A DNA stretch of 7,947 nt from Planctomycetaceae bacterium (GTDB lineage Bacteria > Planctomycetota > Planctomycetia > Planctomycetales > Planctomycetaceae). Where the stretch lies: positions 1 to 7,947 of the forward strand of contig JAJDEK010000233.1 in assembly GCA_029259875.1 (NCBI GenBank), in the 5' to 3' direction. Below, piece by piece: positions 1 to 4,555 of the stretch. Position numbers and translations under genes: made by a program. The number at the start of each line of letters is the position of its first letter. Position 1 is the stretch's first letter. Under the pieces are notes generated by a model that was not told where the DNA came from, did not search any database, and saw only the letters and a list, made by a program, of their open reading frames with translations.

Positions 1-1533
1 CGAATGGCTTCGCTCATTCTCGCGCTCGCAACGGGAGCCTTTTTGATACGAGGGCTTCTGCTCAGAGAATTCCACGAAATAAATGGGCAGGAGATATTCA
101 TTCTGGAATCTGTGCTGACCGGAATTTTGCTGGCAGTATCAGGTCTGCTTTGGATCAAACCCTGTTTGTGTCTTTGGCGATTAAGAATTTGCGAAGCGAT
201 TACATTTGGAGCACCCGCTTTATTCTTTATCTGGTTTCAATTTAGCGAACTTTGCGCTTGCGATCCTGTACTGATTGGTAAAGTGGCTTATGCGTTTCCT
301 CTGAAAACCGTTTTACCCTGGATGATCTTGATTTATACCTACGGGTTTTTTATTCCGAACTCACTACGGGGGGTCTCAACCGTTGTGAGTCTGATGGTGA
401 TCAGCCCGATTGTGGGCGCTATCATGACAGGCATGAACGTGACCGCAGTTTCTGATGTACTCTACACCGGTGGTTTATCTGAGATGGTCATTTTGCTTTC
501 AATCGCGGCGAGCACGGCCATTTATGGATCATATCGGGTGGGAAGCCTGAGGCGTGAAGCCTTCGATGCAAAAGGCGTTGGCATGTACACCTTGCGTAAA
601 CAGATTGGTACGGGAGGCATGGGGGAAGTCTATTTGGCAGAACACCGGCTTCTCAAACGCCCGTGTGCGATTAAATTGATTCGACGTGATAAAGTAGACG
701 ATGAAAATATCCTACTACGGTTTGAGAGCGAAGTTCAGGCGACTGCTGGGTTAACCCATCCGAATACAATTGAAATTTACGATTATGGACATACAGAAGA
801 GGGTACCTTTTATTATGCAATGGAGTTCCTACCTGGACTCAATTTACAAGAGATTGTAGAACGTTTTGGAGCACTTCCTCCTGAACGGGTTGTTTATCTA
901 TTAAGGCAAGTTTGCTCGGCGCTGGCAGAAGCACATCATAAACGTTTGATCCATCGGGATATTAAGCCGGGAAATATATTTTCTGCAGAACGTGGTGGCT
1001 TGTATGATGTTGCCAAACTGCTTGACTTTGGTTTGGTCAAAGACAGTCGTCCTGAAAAAAATTCGTTGGACCTGACGATGGAAGGGGCCGTTGTTGGTTC
1101 CCCCCTTTATACAAGTCCGGAGGTTGTCACTGGTGATGGAGAGCCTGACTTCCGTTCCGACATCTATTCTTTGGGAGCGACTGCTTATTACTTACTGACA
1201 GGAAAACCAGTATTTGAAGGGGAGAGCGCCCTGAAAGTTGTGTTTGCGCATGCCAGTCAGGCTGTGAAACCGTTGACCGAAATCAATCCAAAGATTAGTA
1301 AGGAGCTGGAAGCGATCATTCTAAAATGCTTGGAAAAGAAGCCGGAAGATCGCTATCAGAAGGCGGAAGAATTGAGCGATGCGCTCAAGGAACTGCAGCT
1401 TAAAGAATGGACTCAGGAAGAAGCTGCGGTGTGGTGGTCGGACGCGGAACAATTCGCGCAGCACGAGCCAGATACGGAATATGCCTCAGCAGACCACTTA
1501 AAAGCAACGACGATCTTGCCCGTCAATGCGTAA
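1..1533 (+). CDS. Membrane-anchored Hanks-type Ser/Thr protein kinase, 5'-truncated
   Basis: This is a transmembrane serine/threonine kinase expected to phosphorylate cytoplasmic proteins in response to a membrane or envelope signal. Numbering from the ATG at base 4, about six hydrophobic segments lie at residues 2-20, 31-50, 62-80, 103-119, 123-145 and 158-176. The kinase domain runs from about 195 to 465. Its key residues are present: glycine loop IGTGGMGEVY (201-210), Lys224 in CAIKL, alpha-C Glu243, catalytic HRDIKPGN with Asp319, Lys321 and Asn324, DFG at 341-343, and the SPE motif at 371-373. It should therefore be active. No PASTA, FHA or WD40 domain is seen; a short tail (466-509) contains Trp-Trp. 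The frame stays open to the window edge and the first ATG falls inside a hydrophobic helix, so the true start is probably upstream. A polytopic sensor region before the kinase domain is common in planctomycetes, unlike the single C-terminal-side helix of PknB-type kinases. The substrate is unknown. Confidence 0.95.
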   Translation, partial: RMASLILALATGAFLIRGLLLREFHEINGQEIFILESVLTGILLAVSGLLWIKPCLCLWRLRICEAITFGAPALFFIWFQFSELCACDPVLIGKVAYAFPLKTVLPWMILIYTYGFFIPNSLRGVSTVVSLMVISPIVGAIMTGMNVTAVSDVLYTGGLSEMVILLSIAASTAIYGSYRVGSLRREAFDAKGVGMYTLRKQIGTGGMGEVYLAEHRLLKRPCAIKLIRRDKVDDENILLRFESEVQATAGLTHPNTIEIYDYGHTEEGTFYYAMEFLPGLNLQEIVERFGALPPERVVYLLRQVCSALAEAHHKRLIHRDIKPGNIFSAERGGLYDVAKLLDFGLVKDSRPEKNSLDLTMEGAVVGSPLYTSPEVVTGDGEPDFRSDIYSLGATAYYLLTGKPVFEGESALKVVFAHASQAVKPLTEINPKISKELEAIILKCLEKKPEDRYQKAEELSDALKELQLKEWTQEEAAVWWSDAEQFAQHEPDTEYASADHLKATTILPVNA

Positions 1534-1538
1534 CCAGT

Positions 1539-1552
1539 AATGGTATTGTTGA
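1539..1552. repeat. 14-base direct repeat, copy A
   Basis: AATGGTATTGTTGA lies in the 26-base gap between the kinase stop and the small protein's stop. An identical copy lies at 2936-2949. The pair brackets the two-gene dehydrogenase unit. No transposase or longer inverted repeats accompany it. Confidence 0.5.
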
Positions 1553-1559
1553 GTGGGTT

Positions 1560-1841
1560 TTATTTCTTTTGATGTTGCCAGTTCAAGCGGTCTTTTGTGA
1601 GAAAACCATGCCTGATGGCACAGTCTAAACAATACATGTCATGGCCGTTCATGACATAGATTTCGCCGTGCATTAAAAGGTGAAAATGTTCCTGTCCCAA
1701 AAATTTTGAAAAACAGTATTCTTTTGAGGACGACGTTTTTACCGAAACCTCAATATTGTCTGTGTCATTGTTAGGAACATAGAGGCGCGCATCTTCGTCT
1801 GTAGAAGTAGTATGCTCGTCTATGTGATGATTATTGGACAT
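1560..1841 (-). CDS. Small His/Cys-rich hypothetical protein downstream of the dehydrogenase
   Basis: I do not recognise this 93-residue protein. It lacks a signal peptide and membrane helix. The first 40 residues are polar, acidic and probably disordered. The second half is dense in possible metal ligands: Cys43, His52, His54, His58, His67, Cys71, Cys74 and His78, including EHFH (51-54), the CLDC pair (71-74) and a following His. A small zinc-binding fold is possible but is inference. The ATG lies 12 bases after the stop of the upstream dehydrogenase gene on the same strand, and no Shine-Dalgarno is visible (tagtgtctaaaacca precedes it), so translational coupling is likely. The gene converges on the kinase gene with 26 bases between stop codons. 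The biased, ordered C-terminal half and operon-like placement favour a real gene, but the reading frame alone does not prove it. Confidence 0.6.
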   Translation of the reverse strand: MSNNHHIDEHTTSTDEDARLYVPNNDTDNIEVSVKTSSSKEYCFSKFLGQEHFHLLMHGEIYVMNGHDMYCLDCAIRHGFLTKDRLNWQHQKK

Positions 1842-1853
1842 TGGTTTTAGACA

Positions 1854-2915
1854 CTATTCTTCCACTTTTGGGACTTCAACCTCTAGTTCTTCGGCAAGTT
1901 TGATTAACGCTTCCCAGTTTCCACTATCCAGTGAAATTCCTTTTTCCTTGCGGATAGTTGCGGTTTTCTTTTCCGGATCTCCTGGAAGGAAGATCTCGTT
2001 AACACCTTCTTTCATGGGCACGTTTCTGACATACTTTTCCAGATTGGTGATCTCGTTCAGCAAATGATTTTGTCCTCCCAGATGCTTGGGATCGATAACG
2101 ATGAGAAAAACACAGTTTCCTTGAGGCGGTGGTGGATCAGGAAAAGCACATTGTCCTCCTGAGAGTGCACCACAGAGCATTTCCACCATGAAGGAAAGAC
2201 CAAAGCCTTTATAAGCCTGATCACCGCCCATAGGCAATATGGTACCTGGAGGATCTCCATAAAGCTGATTGGGGTCCGTCGTGGGATTCCCATCTGGATC
2301 TAGAATCAAACCGGGGGGAACTTGTTCACCAGCGATTTTTTTGATGCGAACTTTTCCTTCCGCAGTAGCAGACGTACCAAAGTCGAGTACAAAAGGGCCT
2401 TCAGCACCTCCAGGCATCCCGATACAAATGGGGTTGGTTCCTAAACGAGGACGTTTGCCTCCTACTGGTGCGACGCGTGGAGCTGAGCCATGAGTGTTAG
2501 CACAAATAATGGACGCCATCCCCTGAGCAGCGGCCATTTCCGCATATTCTCCGAGTCTGCCGATGTGTGAAGCACGCAGTAGAGTTCCGCAAGCAACTCC
2601 CAGATTAGATGCTTTATCAATCAGCCGGTTCATCATATCGTGCATTACTGTTTGTCCGAATCCCCAGCAACCATCTCCTGCGATTGCGGCAGGGGTTTCG
2701 TTTAGAATTTGCAGCTTTTCACCTGCTTTAAGAATGCCTTCTTTTACACGTCCAAGATAAAAGGGCAAACGCATCACTCCATGAGAATCATGACCGAGCA
2801 AATTAGCATCGACCAGACTTTTTGAAACGATACGGGCTTCTTCTTCATTCGCGCCTCCTTGTAGCAGGAGTGATTCGACAAAGCTTAACAGCGACTCATC
2901 AGAGATTACGGGCAC
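1854..2915 (-). CDS. Ldh_2-family malate/L-lactate-type dehydrogenase
   Basis: This is a cytoplasmic NAD(P)-dependent oxidoreductase of the Ldh_2 family (malate/L-lactate, ureidoglycolate, sulfolactate and diketogulonate reductases), interconverting a 2-hydroxyacid and a 2-oxoacid. The 353 residues match the family's usual length. Family landmarks occur in order: GHDSHGVMRLP (41-51, His45), ASHIGRLGEYA (115-125, His117 as the likely catalytic His), NTHGSAPRVAPVGG (140-153), LGTNP (158-162), DFGTSATAEGKVR (178-190), DGNPTTDP (208-215) and YKGFGLSFMVE (235-245). The start is GTG; an AGAGGA ribosome site lies 9 bases upstream, an in-frame stop lies about 55 bases upstream, and no in-frame ATG lies between. 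A proline-rich stretch (259-264) sits in a surface region. The substrate cannot be told from sequence, because members with very different substrates share these motifs. A promoter with an overlapping palindrome lies about 80-120 bases upstream. Confidence 0.93.
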   Translation of the reverse strand: MPVISDESLLSFVESLLLQGGANEEEARIVSKSLVDANLLGHDSHGVMRLPFYLGRVKEGILKAGEKLQILNETPAAIAGDGCWGFGQTVMHDMMNRLIDKASNLGVACGTLLRASHIGRLGEYAEMAAAQGMASIICANTHGSAPRVAPVGGKRPRLGTNPICIGMPGGAEGPFVLDFGTSATAEGKVRIKKIAGEQVPPGLILDPDGNPTTDPNQLYGDPPGTILPMGGDQAYKGFGLSFMVEMLCGALSGGQCAFPDPPPPQGNCVFLIVIDPKHLGGQNHLLNEITNLEKYVRNVPMKEGVNEIFLPGDPEKKTATIRKEKGISLDSGNWEALIKLAEELEVEVPKVEE

Positions 2916-2924
2916 TTCAGGAAA

Positions 2925-2930
2925 TCCTCT
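2925..2930 (-). promoter_or_regulatory. Ribosome binding site fixing the GTG start of the dehydrogenase
   Basis: On the minus strand the sequence AGAGGA is followed by 9 bases (tttcctgaa) and then GTG. No in-frame ATG lies between the upstream in-frame stop and this GTG, so the site supports GTG as the true start. Confidence 0.65.
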
Positions 2931-2935
2931 ATGTA

Positions 2936-2949
2936 AATGGTATTGTTGA
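2936..2949. repeat. 14-base direct repeat, copy B
   Basis: This is identical to 1539-1552 and in the same orientation, 21 bases upstream of the dehydrogenase GTG. The bases just before are gtaa here and agta at copy A, so similarity extends two or three bases further if one A is skipped. Its last bases overlap the TTGTTGAACA element at 2943-2952. Confidence 0.5.
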
Positions 2950-2995
2950 ACAAGTTTAAAGCAAAAAATCTATTTGGTAGCTTTATTAAATACTC

Positions 2996-3024
2996 ATCAT
3001 ACAAACTATTTTATATCCGGTAAA
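2996..3024 (-). promoter_or_regulatory. Candidate sigma70-type promoter of the dehydrogenase unit
   Basis: Read on the minus strand, TTTACC (3024-3019, four of six matches to TTGACA) is followed by a 17-base spacer and TATGAT (3001-2996, five of six matches to TATAAT). Transcription would begin near 2989, giving a leader of about 75 bases before the GTG. The -35 element lies inside the 24-base palindrome, as expected if a repressor binds there. This is a pattern match in AT-rich DNA, so it is a candidate only. Confidence 0.45.
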
Positions 3025-3036
3025 TTTACGGGATAT
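3013..3036. promoter_or_regulatory. 24-base near-perfect palindrome, candidate operator
   Basis: The left half is ATATCCGGTAAA (3013-3024) and the right half TTTACGGGATAT (3025-3036). Eleven of twelve base pairs match; only the G/G pair at 3019/3030 fails. There is no spacer, the centre is AAATTT, and no T-run follows, so it resembles a binding site for a dimeric repressor or activator more than a terminator. It overlaps the -35 of the candidate dehydrogenase promoter and lies about 98 bases upstream of the GTG. The regulator is not in the window. Confidence 0.55.
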
Positions 3037-3160
3037 CAGGATTTTCCTTGTTGAACAGAAAAAAGGCTTTCACCGAGACATCGCTTTTGGGAACTTCAGT
3101 AAGGATATTTAACAATCTGGTCCGGTTAGATAAAAAATACAGAGAAAAGGCGGCCATAGT

Positions 3161-3179
3161 TCAAACTTTGACTGTCAAA
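3161..3179. repeat. Overlapping short palindromes, possible protein-binding site
   Basis: Two palindromes share one arm. TCAAA-C-TTTGA spans 3161-3171 and TTTGAC-T-GTCAAA spans 3167-3179, both perfect around a single central base. The site lies about 275 bases upstream of the 102-residue protein gene and about 245 bases upstream of the dehydrogenase start. It could be an operator for either gene or chance in AT-rich DNA. Confidence 0.3.
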
Positions 3180-3453
3180 ATGTGAGGGTGAGAGAGAGGT
3201 TTTCTTCAGTGATATTCTATGAATCAGTGGGAAAATTGGAAATAACTCTTTGCTGTAACGAATAAATCAGATTCATAATCTTCTCGAATAATAACAAAGA
3301 GAACGGCGTCTAAATTCTTCTGAGAGATGCTTGTTTGGTTGGACGATATTCGAGAGGTCAGCCTGTTAAAGCCCCCTTTGAGCCTCTTGTTGCCAAACAT
3401 AAGGCTTAACTGAATAAACAGGTGAACGAAGATTTTAGCGAGAGGGATACTGA

Positions 3454-3762
3454 ATGAGCAGCAGTGTAGAAGATATCCAATCACTCAACGAGCTTCGACG
3501 ATTTATTCACAAAACACTTTGTGAAAAAGAGAATCTGCTCGAAGAACAGTTTTCAATGTCTGAAATGGCATTGCGACGCCGAAGTCGAAGCTGTGGGTTG
3601 CAATTTTCTATTAATGGTCCTCGAAGTGTCCGCTTAGGAGCAATCTGGGCTTCTGACTCCAACATGGTCTACTTTTATGACGCGCGGGGAGAACGTTACG
3701 CAAAAGTCCATCTTCCCAATCGGATTTTTATAGCGGAAGACGAATCAGAAGAAGCGGCGTAG
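3454..3762 (+). CDS. Hypothetical protein, 102 residues
   Basis: I cannot assign a function; it has the look of a conserved planctomycete hypothetical protein, but I cannot verify that. It is probably cytoplasmic, with no signal peptide or membrane helix. Residues 5-30 are likely helical (VEDIQSLNELRRFIHKTLCE), a basic patch RRRSRS lies at 41-46, and residues 48-88 alternate hydrophobic residues as in a beta-sheet domain (CGLQFSINGPRSV, then LGAIW, then MVYFYDARGERYAKVHL). The C-terminus is acidic (EDESEE, 95-100). The ATG is supported by AGAGGG (3441-3446) 7 bases upstream. The gene stands alone on its strand, converging on the secreted protein gene with 17 bases between stop codons. A minus-strand reading frame overlapping its start (3224-3484) has no such support. 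Confidence 0.75.
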   Translation: MSSSVEDIQSLNELRRFIHKTLCEKENLLEEQFSMSEMALRRRSRSCGLQFSINGPRSVRLGAIWASDSNMVYFYDARGERYAKVHLPNRIFIAEDESEEAA

Positions 3763-3779
3763 AAGCTTCAGACAATTCA

Positions 3780-4394
3780 CTACTCACTTTTTCCTTGGTG
3801 AGCGTTCAATTTCTCCAATCTTTTTTTGGCTTTCACACTGCCATATTTCGCAGCCATGCGGTAGTGCAGTTTGGCGATATTTGATGTCGCATGTTTTTTT
3901 TCCGCTTTCTGACCTAGCTCAAAAAAACGTTCTGCTTTGGATTGAGTTATTTGATTCTTGCCGAATGAACCCGAGAAATTTTTTGAGTCTGCCGCTCGTG
4001 CATGTTGAGAGAGTAGTTGCTGTTTCCAGTGCGAATGATTTTTCTGGAAAGGTCGTCCCGTTCTTTTGGTAGTCGAAGGAGCGGAATTCAATAGAAGGCG
4101 ATCCATTGCTTCAAAGTCGTGAATGTAGACACCAACACTACTCGTCGAACTTTGAAATTCTTGGCCATATGAAGACCCACGTCGAAACACGCCGAAGCGT
4201 TTCGATCTCGTAGCGCCTGAACTCACACCTCCTAAGAGCGCACGACCTCGATCAGGTACACTGACTGTTGTACCTGTTGAGAATTGTTGTACGATAGGTT
4301 GTTGTATTCGTATTTCCTGTGCGAGCCCCAGGGAGAGATGGAAGCAACCCAAGCAGCAGATGATAATGCAGAGACTGACGAGTTTCTGGTTCAT
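3780..4394 (-). CDS. Secreted hypothetical protein with C-terminal Sel1/TPR-like unit
   Basis: This 204-residue exported protein has a signal peptide at 1-25 (basic Lys4, hydrophobic core VSLCIIICCLGC, likely cleavage after LGLA at 25). Cys17 does not sit in a good lipobox. Residues 38-57 contain FSTGTTVSVPDRGRALLGG, resembling the VPDGGTxLLGG element of secretins, although the protein is far too small to be a secretin. The middle (58-150) is Ser/Thr/Arg/Lys rich with few hydrophobic segments, probably flexible. Residues 152-196 form a helix pair of Sel1/TPR type (AERFFELGQKAEKK, then AKLHYRMAAKYGSVKAKKRLEKL), suggesting protein binding in the periplasm or at the surface. The ATG is backed by GAGGAG (4403-4408) on the minus strand. 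The gene diverges from the sulfatase across 161 bases. Its function is unknown. Confidence 0.82.
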   Translation of the reverse strand: MNQKLVSLCIIICCLGCFHLSLGLAQEIRIQQPIVQQFSTGTTVSVPDRGRALLGGVSSGATRSKRFGVFRRGSSYGQEFQSSTSSVGVYIHDFEAMDRLLLNSAPSTTKRTGRPFQKNHSHWKQQLLSQHARAADSKNFSGSFGKNQITQSKAERFFELGQKAEKKHATSNIAKLHYRMAAKYGSVKAKKRLEKLNAHQGKSE

Positions 4395-4433
4395 AAAAGT
4401 CTCTCCTCATGTTTTGGGAAATATCTATCTATA

Positions 4434-4462
4434 ATATTACAGCATCTGTTTCTCTACGGCAA
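4434..4462 (-). promoter_or_regulatory. Candidate promoter of the secreted Sel1-like protein
   Basis: On the minus strand TTGCCG (4462-4457) is followed by 17 bases and TAATAT (4439-4434). Each hexamer matches the sigma70 consensus at four of six positions. The start site would be about 30-35 bases before the ATG at 4394. The element is weak, but spacing and location fit. Confidence 0.33.
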
Positions 4463-4542
4463 CTACTGATTCATAAACGACACTTCGATATACAGATGAG
4501 ATCACAATATTGAAGCAATGCGAATTGCCTTGCTTAGTGGAG

Positions 4543-4548
4543 AAAGGA
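4543..4548 (+). promoter_or_regulatory. Ribosome binding site supporting the sulfatase GTG start
   Basis: AAAGGA lies 7 bases before GTG at 4556. The alternative is the ATG at residue 16, which has no such site and would cut off the basic part (Arg7, Lys9) of the signal peptide. GTG is therefore the better start. Confidence 0.65.
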
Positions 4549-4555
4549 ACGATTC

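Larger units (their letters stand above)
2916..3453. other. 538-base AT-rich intergenic region between divergent genes
   Basis: No convincing gene lies between the dehydrogenase (minus) and the 102-residue protein (plus). The region holds the dehydrogenase ribosome site and promoter candidate, a 24-base palindrome (3013-3036), two copies of TTGTTGAACA (2943-2952 and 3048-3057), a pair of overlapping short palindromes (3161-3179), a small AGATT-cat-AATCT inverted repeat (3269-3281) and a weak long-loop hairpin (GTTAAAGCC 3365-3373 with GGCTTAAC 3403-3410). Its length and density of inverted repeats are more than two simple promoters need. I see no RNA gene or riboswitch that I can name in it. 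Confidence 0.6.

Noticed and set aside
1407..1628. Plus-strand frame overlapping the end of the kinase gene
   Set aside because: Out of frame with a certain kinase gene and without a start signal; a shadow frame.
2057..2293. Minus-strand frame inside the dehydrogenase gene
   Set aside because: It lies entirely within a gene with clear family motifs in another frame.
3365..3410. Hairpin GTTAAAGCC / GGCTTAAC as a riboswitch or structured leader
   Set aside because: Only eight pairs with a bulged A and a 29-base loop. It matches no riboswitch that I know and is probably chance.
3327..3413. Plus-strand 28-codon frame (MLVWLDDIREV...) as a leader peptide of the 102-residue gene
   Set aside because: GAGAG touches the ATG without proper spacing, no run of regulatory codons is present, and no attenuator hairpin follows.
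3224..3484. Minus-strand reading frame of 86 codons in the intergenic region
   Set aside because: It overlaps the better supported plus-strand start at 3454 and has no ribosome site or recognisable protein character. AT-rich non-coding DNA easily leaves such frames open.
4344..4394. Lipoprotein signal in the secreted Sel1-like protein
   Set aside because: Residues before Cys17 (CCLG) do not form a lipobox, and a normal signal peptidase I site follows at LGLA.
3780..4394. Calling the secreted protein a secretin because of VPDRGRALLGG
   Set aside because: At 204 residues it lacks the N domains and the barrel region; only the short motif is shared.
4430..4435. Perfect TATAAT on the plus strand as the sulfatase -10
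   Set aside because: No acceptable -35 lies 16-18 bases upstream (tcatgt at 17), and it would place the promoter across the minus-strand promoter. It may be no more than an AT-rich coincidence.
4443..4498. Inverted pair CATCTGT (4443-4449) and ACAGATG (4492-4498) in the divergent intergenic region
   Set aside because: Seven bases, 42 apart, with no extension of the arms; expected by chance too often to call a site.
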